Source: Larkinella bovis (GTDB lineage: Bacteria > Bacteroidota > Bacteroidia > Cytophagales > Spirosomataceae). From it: 64,000 bases of DNA. Positions 6,816 to 16,004 of this stretch are shown in pieces. Position 1 is the stretch's first letter. Each line of letters starts with the position of its first letter. The notes beneath the pieces were generated by a model. It saw nothing but the letters and a program-made list of their open reading frames with translations. It had not been told where the DNA came from and did no database searches. The position numbers and the translations under genes were made by a program. The DNA lies in assembly GCF_042655385.1 (NCBI RefSeq), contig NZ_JBHSMA010000001.1, forward strand, positions 1,612,001 to 1,676,000, read 5' to 3'.

Positions 6816-9314
6816 TTACTCCTTGTAAAATACCCGTTTAACCCGCTCACTTACGCCCGTTAGAATTTCGTACGGAATTGTACCGATCCGGGCGGCCAGT
6901 TCCGTAATCGAAACCGGTGGACCAAACAGAATCACTTCGTCGCCCTCCTGCGCTGAGGTTTCCGTGATGTCGATCATTGTCATGTCCATGCAGATGCTGC
7001 CCACCGTCGGACACAACACCCCATTGACCCAGACCTGCCCGACGCCGTTGCCCAGCCGTCGGTCGTAGCCATCCGCATACCCAATGGCCAGTGTCGCAAT
7101 CCGGGCGTCGCGGCTCAGGACGCCCCGGCGGCTGTAGCCCACGGTTTCGCCCGCTTTGAGGTCCTTGATCTGGCTGATGACGGTTTTCAGGGTGCCGACG
7201 GGCTGCACCTGCTGCGGTTCGAGTTTACTCACTTCCACGCCGTATAAGCCAATCCCGAGCCGAACCATGTCCAGTTTGTATTCGGGCAACCGGACAATGC
7301 CCGCCGAATTCAGCAAATGGCGCAGCGGTCGATAGCCCAGCCAGCTTTCCAGTTGCGACGAACCTTCCATAAACTCCCGGTATTGCTCCTGGGAGAACGG
7401 CGTATGCTCCGCTTCGTCGGAGCCCACCAGATGACTGAAAACCGACGCGACCCGCAAAACCGGATTGGCTTTGAGCAACTGCCCCAACGCCAGCAGGTCG
7501 TGCAGCAAAAATCCCAGCCGGTGCATCCCCGTATCGAGTTTAATATGAATCGGTAAGGCCGCCGGACCCGGTTGTTCATCGGTTTTTAGTTGGCGTTCGT
7601 TTCGCAGAAACTGTAGCCATTCATCCAGCATTCGGAAACTGTAAACCTCAGGTTCCAACTGATAATCAACCAGTTGCCGAAACGATTCGGGCGCCGGATT
7701 CATTACCATGATGGGCAGCTGAATCCCGTTTTCCCGCAGGGCCACGCCTTCATCGGCATAGGCTACCGCCAGGTAATCGACCCGGTGGTGTTGCAGCAAT
7801 CCGGCCACTTCCGCACTTCCACTCCCGTAGGCAAACGCCTTGACCATCACCATGATTTTGGTCTGCGGCCCGACTTTGTTGCGGTAAAAATTCAGGTTAT
7901 GGGTCAGCGCATCGAGGTTGATCTCCAAAACCGTCCGGTGTGATTTCTGCACAAACCGGGCAACCACACTCTCGAACGAAAACCGCCGGGCCCCTTTGAC
8001 CAGAATCACCGAATCGGTTATCTCATTCAGCAAGTCCGATTGCAGGAGTTCATCGGTCGTGGCATAAAAATGGGCCGGAACCGTAAAAACCGATTGATAC
8101 CGACGCATTTCCGGCCCGATACCCATCAACAGCTCCACCCCTTTTTCGGCCACCAGCCGCGCAATGGCCGGGTATAACTCGTCCGGTTTCATGCCCGTTT
8201 CCAGCAAGTCCGATAGCACCAGCACTTTCCGGCGCGACGAATCCTGCTGGTTCAGAAAATCGAGCGCAATCGACAGCCCCGCGAGGTCATTATTATACGT
8301 ATCATCGATCAGCAGGTTGCGGTGGGTGCCTTCTTTCAGTTCCAGCCGCATCGAAACCGGCCGTAAGCGGGCGAAACGTTCGCGTAAAACAGTTTCATCG
8401 GTTACGCCCAGCACCAGCGTCGCCAGCAACACATGCGTGGCATTTTCGAGCGAAGCTGCATCCGAAAACGGCACCTGAACCTGCACATCGTATCCCGCCC
8501 CTTCCAGCCCAATCCGGGTGCCACCGTTTTGGGCCGTCCACGAAACCGCCACGTCAGCGGGCTGATCGACGGCCCAGCTAAGGAGCCGAATCGAGGGATT
8601 GACTGCTTTCAGCAACAGGTGAATTTCTTCGTCGATTTCGGCGTAGGATTTCCGGTAAATGAGCGTTTCGGCCTGCCGAAACAGCCGGAGTTTTTCGGCC
8701 ACTTTCTGTTTCCGGCTCCGAAATCCTTCGTCGTGGGCCGACCCGATGGTGGTAAAAATACCGATGGTCGGCTGGATAATTGACTGAAGTGCCTGCATTT
8801 CCGCCGGTTTTGAAATCCCGGCTTCAAAGATTCCCAGTGTATGCTGGTCGTTTAACGGCCAAACGGATAATGGCACCCCCAGTTGGGAGTTGTAACTCTT
8901 CGGACTTTTCTGAATCCGGAAATCAGGCGCCAGAACCTGCGCCAGCCATTCTTTTACGATGGTTTTGCCATTGCTGCCGGTAATGCCGACCACCGGAATG
9001 TTGAACCGGCTGCGGTGCCGGGCGGCCAGTTCCTGTAAGGCCTGCAAACTACTCCCAACTTCCCAAATCCGGGCATCGGGCAATTGGGCAAGCTCGTGCC
9101 GGCGCTCGGGTGTCAAAGCCGCTGTTTCAACCACAAACTGCCGAACATTTTTCTGGTAAAGTTCCGTGATGAACCGGTGGCCGTCGTGGTGTTCGCCCCG
9201 AATCGCAAAAAAAACAGCCTCCGCCGGTCCGTATTTCGTCGCCGACAACACCTGTCGGCTATCCGTCAATGGATATACACCTGCCGTATTAATCTCCAAT
9301 TCCTGAATTGCCAT
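6816..9314 (-). CDS. murF-alr: Bifunctional MurF ligase / alanine racemase
   Basis: An 832-residue fusion. Residues 1 to about 455 are MurF, which adds D-Ala-D-Ala to UDP-MurNAc-tripeptide. It has the ATP loop GSNGKT at 113-118, the MurF-type N-terminal domain and a C-terminal domain ending near VLVKGARRFSFE. Residues about 460-832 are a PLP-dependent alanine racemase, with the PLP lysine at K492 in MVKAFAYGSG, the catalytic-tyrosine region TVGYSRRGVL, and VGSICMDMTMID. The fusion places supply of D-Ala and its incorporation into peptidoglycan precursor in one cytoplasmic polypeptide. It is a known arrangement in Bacteroidota. The gene is full length with no frameshift. The downstream gap is only 4 bases from the opposing terminator. 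Confidence 0.95.
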   Translation of the reverse strand: MAIQELEINTAGVYPLTDSRQVLSATKYGPAEAVFFAIRGEHHDGHRFITELYQKNVRQFVVETAALTPERRHELAQLPDARIWEVGSSLQALQELAARHRSRFNIPVVGITGSNGKTIVKEWLAQVLAPDFRIQKSPKSYNSQLGVPLSVWPLNDQHTLGIFEAGISKPAEMQALQSIIQPTIGIFTTIGSAHDEGFRSRKQKVAEKLRLFRQAETLIYRKSYAEIDEEIHLLLKAVNPSIRLLSWAVDQPADVAVSWTAQNGGTRIGLEGAGYDVQVQVPFSDAASLENATHVLLATLVLGVTDETVLRERFARLRPVSMRLELKEGTHRNLLIDDTYNNDLAGLSIALDFLNQQDSSRRKVLVLSDLLETGMKPDELYPAIARLVAEKGVELLMGIGPEMRRYQSVFTVPAHFYATTDELLQSDLLNEITDSVILVKGARRFSFESVVARFVQKSHRTVLEINLDALTHNLNFYRNKVGPQTKIMVMVKAFAYGSGSAEVAGLLQHHRVDYLAVAYADEGVALRENGIQLPIMVMNPAPESFRQLVDYQLEPEVYSFRMLDEWLQFLRNERQLKTDEQPGPAALPIHIKLDTGMHRLGFLLHDLLALGQLLKANPVLRVASVFSHLVGSDEAEHTPFSQEQYREFMEGSSQLESWLGYRPLRHLLNSAGIVRLPEYKLDMVRLGIGLYGVEVSKLEPQQVQPVGTLKTVISQIKDLKAGETVGYSRRGVLSRDARIATLAIGYADGYDRRLGNGVGQVWVNGVLCPTVGSICMDMTMIDITETSAQEGDEVILFGPPVSITELAARIGTIPYEILTGVSERVKRVFYKE

Positions 9315-9411
9315 AAAAAAGCTTACGATTTAACGTTCAGGGGATTATTTGCGAACGCGGAATTACTTTACCTCCTTTATCCCTGGAACGTTAAACCTGA
9401 TACGATAAAAC

Positions 9412-10491
9412 TTAAAACCACTTCCGACGCCGGAAGTAAATAATCATCAGGACCGTTAAAACGACCATGATGAGCAAAACGACGTAATACCCGTTGCGGG
9501 TGTGCAGTTCGGGCATGTTGTCAAAGTTCATGCCGTATACGCCGACGATAAACGTCAGGGGCATGAAAATAGCCGAAAAAATGGTCAGGGTTTTCATGAC
9601 CGCGTTCATGCGGTTGCTGAGCGTCGAAAGGTAGACGTCGAGCAAACCGGTAGCCAGTTCGCGGTAGGAATCGATGCTGTCGAGCACCTGCACCACGTGG
9701 TCGTAGAGGTCGCGCAGGAACGGAATCGTCGCAGGCCGGATCAGGTCACTTTCTTCCAGCAGGATCCGGTTTACGATTTCCCGCACCGGCCAGACGAGCT
9801 TGCGCATCAGCGTGAGTTCGCGCTTGAGGGTATAGAGCCGGGTCAGGGTTTGCTGGCTGGCGACCTGCTCGATGATGCTGTTTTCCAGGATTTCCAGCTT
9901 CTCGCCGATGCTATCGAGCACCACAAAATAATGGTCGACCACCAGATCCAACAGCGCATACAGCAGGTAATCGGATCCATTCCGCCGGGTTTTGCCCGCC
10001 GATGCCTGAATCCGGTCGAGAATGGGCTGGAACAAATCGGCTTTGCGTTCTTCCTGAAACGAAATCAGGTAGTTTTTCCCCAGCACAAAACTCAGGTGTT
10101 CATGCTCGAGCTCCTGCCCCGACTTGGTGAAATACAGCATTTTCAGCGTCACGAACAGATACGACCCATCGTATTCTTCTACTTTGGGTTTCTGTTGCGA
10201 ATTCATCACATCTTCGAGCAGAAGCGGGTGCAGCTGGTACTGCTGACCAATCCGTTCCACGACCTGAGGTTCATGAATACCGTCTACATCCAGCCAGGAA
10301 ACCAGAGGGGACGCTTCGGACGGACGGGTACACAACGCCAGCTTCTTGACGGTTTCAATGGTGTAATCAGCTTCGTTATAATCGATCCGGCGAATGGTGG
10401 TTTTATAATCAATTTCCTGCCCGACATAGACCAGGGTGCCGGGTGAGGCTCCGACTTTTTTCTCCGAATGTTTATACCGACGTCTGGCCAT
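9412..10491 (-). CDS. corA: CorA-type Mg2+/Co2+ channel
   Basis: About 359 residues. It has a large cytoplasmic N-terminal domain, a long helix, and two C-terminal membrane helices with the diagnostic loop YGMNFDNMPE between them. The tail after the last helix is basic (YFRRRKWF). CorA pentamers import Mg2+ along the membrane potential. The frame opens at 10518, but GGGAAG sits directly against the ATG CAC codons at 10500 and about 10 bases before ATG GCC at 10491, so MARRRYKHSEKK is the likelier start. It is the second gene after a universal stress protein gene on the same strand. Confidence 0.93.
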   Translation of the reverse strand: MARRRYKHSEKKVGASPGTLVYVGQEIDYKTTIRRIDYNEADYTIETVKKLALCTRPSEASPLVSWLDVDGIHEPQVVERIGQQYQLHPLLLEDVMNSQQKPKVEEYDGSYLFVTLKMLYFTKSGQELEHEHLSFVLGKNYLISFQEERKADLFQPILDRIQASAGKTRRNGSDYLLYALLDLVVDHYFVVLDSIGEKLEILENSIIEQVASQQTLTRLYTLKRELTLMRKLVWPVREIVNRILLEESDLIRPATIPFLRDLYDHVVQVLDSIDSYRELATGLLDVYLSTLSNRMNAVMKTLTIFSAIFMPLTFIVGVYGMNFDNMPELHTRNGYYVVLLIMVVLTVLMIIYFRRRKWF

Positions 10492-10548
10492 GCTGTGCAT
10501 ACTTCCCGCAAAATACAACGGACTCGCGGTCGTCCGAATCCGGGTCTG

Positions 10549-11415
10549 TTAGTAATTTTCTTCCGCATGGTATACCAGCACCGGCACGTCGGCACTTAAC
10601 ACCATGCGTTTCGTCAGGCTGGGATTCAGGAGCTTACTCAGAAAATCCCGTTCGCGGGTGGCCATCACCAGCAAGTCGATCTGATACGTATGGATGTATT
10701 TTTTCAGGCCATCCGTCACATTATCAGCCTCGAGGTTATCTTCCACGAACCGGCTCTGCCCGAACTCCGACACTATCTGCGCCAGATACTGCTGGTCATC
10801 ACGCACGTTCGGCTGGTTCAGGGCGTTGATTTTGACCAGTCGCAGCTGCGAGTTAAACGTCCGGGCCAGTTGAACCACGGGCCGTAGAATGTGATTTTCG
10901 TCGAATTCCAGTTGCGTAGCATAGGCAATACTGGACAGCCGAACCGGGTGGCTCTGGCCGTGTTCCAGCGTCGGAACAACCAAAACCGGGCAGTGAGCCG
11001 TCATGGCCACATCGGCCGCAGAACTCCCCGCCAGCCAGTCAAAAAACGAATCGATATGGCTCCGGCCCATCACAATCAGGTCCGGGTTCACTTCATCGGC
11101 GACTTCCACAATTTCGCTATCGATCGATCCAAACCGGCTTTCAATCCGGGTGCTGAACCCTTCGCGTTGCAGTTGCTGGGCCAGTTCCTGCAAATTCAGT
11201 TCGCCGACATCTTCCAGTTCCTGGGCCGCCAGAATACCCGCCCCAACTTCGCCCGTCGGCAGGGTGGTATCCGGAATATAAGGCTGGGTAATGTGCGCCA
11301 GTATCAGGGTGGTTTCAGCCCCGTCAGCCATGTATTGTTTCGCCAGAAATTTCGCCCAGGCAAGGGCCAGGTCAGAAGTACCGGTAAAATCAGTGGGGAT
11401 AAGGATATTTTTCAT
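10549..11415 (-). CDS. Tandem universal stress protein (two UspA domains)
   Basis: 288 residues holding two UspA-like domains of about 140 each. The first begins MKNILIPTDFTGTSDLALAW and carries LIVMGRSHIDSFFDWLAGS plus a VLVVP end strand. The second begins near SSIAYATQLEFDENHILRPV and ends LLVMATRERDFLSKLL. The Gly-rich ATP-binding signature (G-2x-G-9x-G-S/T) is only partly conserved in both halves: GRSHIDSFFDWLAGSSA lacks the first spacing, so ATP binding is uncertain. It is probably a cytoplasmic stress protein. It is co-directional with corA, about 57 bases away. Confidence 0.88.
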   Translation of the reverse strand: MKNILIPTDFTGTSDLALAWAKFLAKQYMADGAETTLILAHITQPYIPDTTLPTGEVGAGILAAQELEDVGELNLQELAQQLQREGFSTRIESRFGSIDSEIVEVADEVNPDLIVMGRSHIDSFFDWLAGSSAADVAMTAHCPVLVVPTLEHGQSHPVRLSSIAYATQLEFDENHILRPVVQLARTFNSQLRLVKINALNQPNVRDDQQYLAQIVSEFGQSRFVEDNLEADNVTDGLKKYIHTYQIDLLVMATRERDFLSKLLNPSLTKRMVLSADVPVLVYHAEENY

Positions 11416-11531
11416 CGTTCGAGGGATTAGTGTTGCTATACTAACAAAAAAGAAAGGTTTCCGTCACCAGAAACCATGTTAATTCTTTTCGTAGCCCGGT
11501 TTCCGTCACGAACCCAAAACCGCAAACCGGC

Positions 11532-14486
11532 TCAGTGCGCATCCAGCCAGTTCTGGCCGAAGCCGATCCCGGTTTCCATCCTGACGGCCAGCGGAATGGC
11601 ATTGCGCATCAGTTCGGCCACGTTTTCCTTCAGAATCTCCAGTTCATCCTTGTGCGCGTCGAACACCAATTCGTCATGCACCGTCAGGATCATCCGCGAT
11701 TTCAGGCGGTTTTCGCGAATAAACTCGTCGATTTTGATCATGGCAATCTTGATCATATCGGCGGCCGAACCCTGAATGGGGGCGTTGATGGCGTTCCGTT
11801 CCGCAAAACTCCGGTCGGTCATGTTCCGGGAATTGATGTCGCGCAGGTACCGGCGTCGGCCCAGAATGGTTTCGGCGTATTCGCATTCGCGCGCTTTGGC
11901 AATCGCCCCGTCCATGTAGTGCTTGATCGCCGGAAAACCGGCAAAATACTCCTGAATGATTTCGGCCGCTTCCTTCCGAGGAATGCGCAGCCGGCGCGAC
12001 AAGCCGAAGGCTGAAATGCCGTAAATAATCCCGAAATTGACCATTTTGGCTTTCCGGCGCATATCCGAATCCACCGCTTCCAGCGGCACTTTGAACACTT
12101 TACTGGCCGTTTGGGTGTGAATATCGATCCCGTTATTGAACGCGTCCAGCATGGTTTGATCCCCGCTGAAGGCTGCCATAATCCGCAGTTCGATCTGCGA
12201 ATAATCGGCCGACATGATCAGAAAATCGTCACTATGGGGCACAAACGCTTTCCGGATTTCACGACCACGGGGGGTTCGTATCGGGATATTCTGCAGGTTC
12301 GGGTTCGTCGAACTCAGGCGCCCGGTCGCGGCCACCGCCTGGTTGAACGAGGTATGAATCCGGCCGTCGCGCGGACTGATCAATAACGGCAGGGCATCAA
12401 CGTAGGTGTTTTTCAGCTTAAGCAATTCCCGGTAATCCAGAATTTTACGGGCAATTTCGTGCTCCGCTTCCAGCTCCGTCAGCACTTCTTCGCCCGTCGC
12501 GTATTGCCCGGTTTTGGTCTTTTTGGCTTTGTTGTCGAGTTTCAGTTTATCAAACAGCACCTCGCCCAACTGCTTCGGCGAACCGATGTTAAACGGCCCA
12601 CCTGCCAGCTCGAAAATTTCGCTCTGCACCTGCCGCATATCCGTTTCCAGCGTAGCCGAAAGTTCGTTCAGCGCTTTCAGGTCCACTTTGACCCCTTCCA
12701 ATTCCATGTCGCCCAGCACCCGAACGAGCGGCATTTCGACCTCATCGAACAGTTTGTTGAGCTGGTTTTTTTCCAGCATCGGCGCGAAAACGTCTTTCAG
12801 TTGCAGCGTAATATCGGCATCTTCGCCGGCGTATTCCACCACTTTCCGGATCTCCACATCGCGCATCGACAACTGTTTCGGGCCCTTTTTGCCAATCAGC
12901 GTTTCGATGGAAACCGGCTCGTAATTCAGGTGGGTCATGGCCATGATGTCCATGTTATGCCGCTGCTCGGGTTCGATGAGGTAGTGTGCCACCATGGTAT
13001 CGAACAGCTTGCCCTGCACTTCCACGCCGTATTTTTTCAGCATCAGCATGTCGTACTTGAGATTCTGCCCGACTTTTACAATCGACGGATTTTCAAAAAC
13101 CGGCCGAAACTCCTCCACAATGGCCTGGGCCTGCCCGCGATCAGCCGGTACCGGAACGTAAAAGGCTTCGCCCTTCCGGTAGGCAAACGAGAGCCCCACC
13201 AGATCCGCTTCGACCGGATCGGTGGAAGTCGTTTCGGAGTCAAAACAGATCATTTCCTGCTGATTGAGGTAATACACCAGGCTTTCCCGCAGCGCCGGTG
13301 TATCGACCAGCCGGTAATCGTGCGGCACCGAATGGATGGTGCGACGCGGGCTGTGTGGCCGCTCATCGGCTGCGGTTTCCGTCCAGTCGGCCTGCATATC
13401 CGCCGTATTGGGCAAAACCGCCGGCCTGCTGCCTTTTTCAAAGGCTGAAATGGCATCATTTTTTGTTCCCGCGAACGGTAAATCCTCCGTACCCGACGGT
13501 GTACCCGGTTGAGCGGCCGGGGCCAAAACCGCTTCGTCGAATAAGCCCATCTGCCCTTTCGCAGCCGGTTTTGGGGTAGCCGGAAACGGATTAGACTCCG
13601 CATCGTCCTCCCCCAGCAGGCGTTTGCGCAATTGTCGGAATTCAAGTTCTTCGAGCAGGGACGACAGTTGCGGTTTATTGGGTTCAACGTGCAACAGGGC
13701 CTGTTCGTCAAAATCGAGCGGAACGTCCAGGTGAATCGTTGCCAGTTGTTTCGACAGTATTCCCTGCTGGGCGAACTGCACGACGTTTTCCTTCAGTTTA
13801 CCCTTGAGCTTATCGGCGTTGGCGATCAGGTTTTCAACCGTTCCAAACTCGGCAACCAGCTTCTGGGCGGTTTTTTCGCCCACGCCGGGGATGCCCGGAA
13901 TGTTATCCACGGAGTCGCCCATCAGCCCGAGCATGTCGGTCACCTGGCTAATATCCTGAATTTGCCAGCGATCCAACACTTCCCTGACGCCCAGTTTTTC
14001 GGCCGGTTTTCCCATGAAGGCGGGCCGGTACACATAAATATGCTCCTCCACCAACTGCCCGTAATCTTTATCCGGCGTCATCATGAACACCTCAAAACCG
14101 GCTTTGGCAGCCCGTTTGGCAATCGTTCCGATAATGTCGTCGGCTTCATACCCATCCAGAATCAGAATGGGAATGTTCATGGCTTCCACCAGCTTCTTTA
14201 CGTACGGAATGGCGATGCTGATGTCTTCGGGCATGGCCTGGCGGTTGGCCTTGTAGTCGACAAAAGTTTCGTGCCGGAAGGTCTTTTTACTGCTATCGAA
14301 CGCGACGCCGATATGGGTCGGTTTTTCTTTCTGAAGAATTTCCAGCAGTGCGTTCGTAAAGCCGAAAACACAGCTGGTATTCAGGCCCCGGGAAGTAATG
14401 CGGGGCGCTTTGCTAAAGGCGAAGTGGGCGCGGTAAATTAACGCCAGCGCATCCAGCAAAAACAGTTTCTTTTCTGGTTTAATCAT
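11532..14486 (-). CDS. polA: DNA polymerase I with 5'-3' and 3'-5' exonuclease domains
   Basis: About 984 residues, starting at MIKPEKKLFLLDALALIYRA; an ATG ten codons upstream is also in frame. The N-terminal flap nuclease carries YEADDIIGTIA and GDSVDNIPGIPGVGEKTA. A low-complexity linker of about 110 residues follows. The 3'-5' proofreading domain keeps its catalytic acids (ICFDSETTSTDPVEAD). The polymerase domain shows DYSQIELRIMA (motif A), RRKAKMVNFGIIYG (motif B) and VHDELVFD (motif C). It fills gaps in repair and Okazaki processing. The linker contains QMGLF (codons at 13539-13553), which resembles a sliding-clamp-binding peptide. The protein is longer than the usual 930 or so residues because of this linker. 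Confidence 0.95.
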   Translation of the reverse strand: MIKPEKKLFLLDALALIYRAHFAFSKAPRITSRGLNTSCVFGFTNALLEILQKEKPTHIGVAFDSSKKTFRHETFVDYKANRQAMPEDISIAIPYVKKLVEAMNIPILILDGYEADDIIGTIAKRAAKAGFEVFMMTPDKDYGQLVEEHIYVYRPAFMGKPAEKLGVREVLDRWQIQDISQVTDMLGLMGDSVDNIPGIPGVGEKTAQKLVAEFGTVENLIANADKLKGKLKENVVQFAQQGILSKQLATIHLDVPLDFDEQALLHVEPNKPQLSSLLEELEFRQLRKRLLGEDDAESNPFPATPKPAAKGQMGLFDEAVLAPAAQPGTPSGTEDLPFAGTKNDAISAFEKGSRPAVLPNTADMQADWTETAADERPHSPRRTIHSVPHDYRLVDTPALRESLVYYLNQQEMICFDSETTSTDPVEADLVGLSFAYRKGEAFYVPVPADRGQAQAIVEEFRPVFENPSIVKVGQNLKYDMLMLKKYGVEVQGKLFDTMVAHYLIEPEQRHNMDIMAMTHLNYEPVSIETLIGKKGPKQLSMRDVEIRKVVEYAGEDADITLQLKDVFAPMLEKNQLNKLFDEVEMPLVRVLGDMELEGVKVDLKALNELSATLETDMRQVQSEIFELAGGPFNIGSPKQLGEVLFDKLKLDNKAKKTKTGQYATGEEVLTELEAEHEIARKILDYRELLKLKNTYVDALPLLISPRDGRIHTSFNQAVAATGRLSSTNPNLQNIPIRTPRGREIRKAFVPHSDDFLIMSADYSQIELRIMAAFSGDQTMLDAFNNGIDIHTQTASKVFKVPLEAVDSDMRRKAKMVNFGIIYGISAFGLSRRLRIPRKEAAEIIQEYFAGFPAIKHYMDGAIAKARECEYAETILGRRRYLRDINSRNMTDRSFAERNAINAPIQGSAADMIKIAMIKIDEFIRENRLKSRMILTVHDELVFDAHKDELEILKENVAELMRNAIPLAVRMETGIGFGQNWLDAH

Positions 14487-14822
14487 TGGAAAGTAGCCGG
14501 AAAACAGTCTGCGCAACGGGCAGAAAACGGCCCGCGCAAATAACGAAATATCGTCTCCGTATCAAAATTATAACGCCGTGGAAGCAGTATAGATTCCGGT
14601 CTTCGGGCCAAAATCTGGCCGATGGCATTCCCTGAAAAACCCGGTTTTCAGGTTCAAATTGCCAATAAAAACAAAGGTGAACGCTCATCAAAAACCGGCT
14701 TCACCAATGGAGCCTGCCCCGGAATGGACGGCAGGAAGCGACGAACAATTGCTGGCAGACAATCCGATGGTCCCGGCGGATCGCCGATCGCCAGCGAATT
14801 GACTTGGCGCAACTTGCGCCGA
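14487..14822. other. Intergenic region upstream of polA with two hairpins
   Basis: No gene is recognised here. Two local inverted repeats are visible: CCTGAAAA (14631-14638) with TTTTCAGG (14645-14652), and GGCGCAA (14806-14812) with TTGCGCC (14814-14820). The polA promoter must lie in the left part, where the sequence around 14540-14575 is AT-rich. Confidence 0.4.
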
Positions 14823-14858
14823 TAAAAACCAAACGGGCCACTTTCGCGGCCCGTTTGG
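14823..14858 (-). terminator. Rho-independent terminator after DUF1080 gene
   Basis: The 11-bp perfect stem CCAAACGGGCC (14829-14839) pairs with GGCCCGTTTGG (14848-14858). On the minus strand it is followed by TTTTTATC. It lies 35 bases past the DUF1080 stop. Confidence 0.88.
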
Positions 14859-14893
14859 TGAGAATTTGAGGAGTCCGAAGGGAATCCGGTTCC

Positions 14894-15970
14894 TTACAAT
14901 TCCCGCACCCAGATGTTGCGGAAACTGATCGGTTCGCTGGGGTCGCCGTGCGCCTGCAGCTTGATCGGCGCCGACTCGTATTTCTTGTATTGCGGATGAC
15001 CGATATAGACGGTTTCGCCTTTCAGTTCGTAGTTGTTCTGGATCACCACGCCGTTGTGAATGACCGTAACGCGGGCCGGCGACTGCACCGAACCGTCGGT
15101 GCCGAAGGTCGGGGCCGTCCAGATGACGTCGTATACCTGCCACTCACCCGGTTTTTTGCTGGCGTTGGCCAGCGGAACCGCCTGCTTGTAGATACTGCCC
15201 GCCTGTCCGTTCGAATAGGTTTTATTCTGGTAAGAATCCAGCACCTGCAACTCGTAGCCCGCATCACCCGGCCCGGTCGATGCCAGGAAAATCCCGCTAT
15301 TGCCCCGGCTTTGGCCCGTCAGCGTGATTTTTTCCGGAATTTTCCATTCGATATGCAACTGGTAGTTTTTAAACGACCGCTTGGTTTCGATGTTTCCAAC
15401 GGCCTTGTTCACCGTCAGAACGCCTTTTTCAACCTTCCACTGCGCGGGCGATTTGTCTTTGACCGACACCCACTGATCGAGGTTCTTGCCGTCAAACAGC
15501 ACAATGGCATCGGAGGGAGCCTCGGCGGTGGTTTTCCCCGGCGTCACAACGGTCGGAACCGGGTCCCACACTTCGGTTTCTTCCGGTTTCATCCGCGGAC
15601 GTTGCGCCGTGGCCGCGCTGGCCGAACCGCCCTGCCGCGTCAGCGTTCCGGTAATCTCGTTGCCGTTGTAATCGACCGACAGGTACATTTTATCGCCCTC
15701 AACGGTTCCTTTCACGGGCAGAATATTTCCCTCGTGTTCGGTTTTGAACGAAAAACTGGCCCCGTTCGCTTTTCCTTCCTTGATGGGAATGGCTCCGGCG
15801 GTATTGCCGATGGTACCGGTCAGCGTTTCACCATCGGTTTTCAGGTCGAGCGTCAGGGCGTAGTCATCGGCGATTTTTCCGACCCACTTTCCATCAATCG
15901 GACCGGCGGCAAACACCACCGAAAGGCTGGCGAGGGCACTTAAAATGGCAGAAAAGAAGTATTTCTTCAT
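14894..15970 (-). CDS. Secreted DUF1080 protein (3-keto-disaccharide hydrolase-like)
   Basis: 358 residues. It has a signal peptide at 1-21 (MKKYFFSAILSALASLSVVF, then AAGPIDG). Residues about 22-110 form a small beta-rich domain (GKWVGKIADDYALTLDL, GETLTGTIGN). From about 150 on it is DUF1080, a concanavalin-like jelly roll, seen in IVLFDGKNLDQWVS, SRGNSGIFLAS, GYELQVLDSY and ISFRNIWVREL. Some family members hydrolyse 3-keto-glycosides; others are only predicted binders. It lies 34 bases behind an M1 aminopeptidase gene and shares its terminator. It is probably exported to the periplasm or surface. The actual substrate is unknown. Confidence 0.85.
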   Translation of the reverse strand: MKKYFFSAILSALASLSVVFAAGPIDGKWVGKIADDYALTLDLKTDGETLTGTIGNTAGAIPIKEGKANGASFSFKTEHEGNILPVKGTVEGDKMYLSVDYNGNEITGTLTRQGGSASAATAQRPRMKPEETEVWDPVPTVVTPGKTTAEAPSDAIVLFDGKNLDQWVSVKDKSPAQWKVEKGVLTVNKAVGNIETKRSFKNYQLHIEWKIPEKITLTGQSRGNSGIFLASTGPGDAGYELQVLDSYQNKTYSNGQAGSIYKQAVPLANASKKPGEWQVYDVIWTAPTFGTDGSVQSPARVTVIHNGVVIQNNYELKGETVYIGHPQYKKYESAPIKLQAHGDPSEPISFRNIWVREL

Positions 15971-16004
15971 AGGGTATTGTGGGGTTTGTTGGGTAAAAAG
16001 GAAA

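Noticed and set aside
9502..10446. Long plus-strand open frame (314 residues) opposite corA
   Set aside because: Antisense shadow of a GC-rich conserved gene. Its protein is rich in H, Q, R and low in hydrophobic order, and no family is recognisable. The same holds for antisense frames at 12459-13448, 47056-48021 and 53218-54192.
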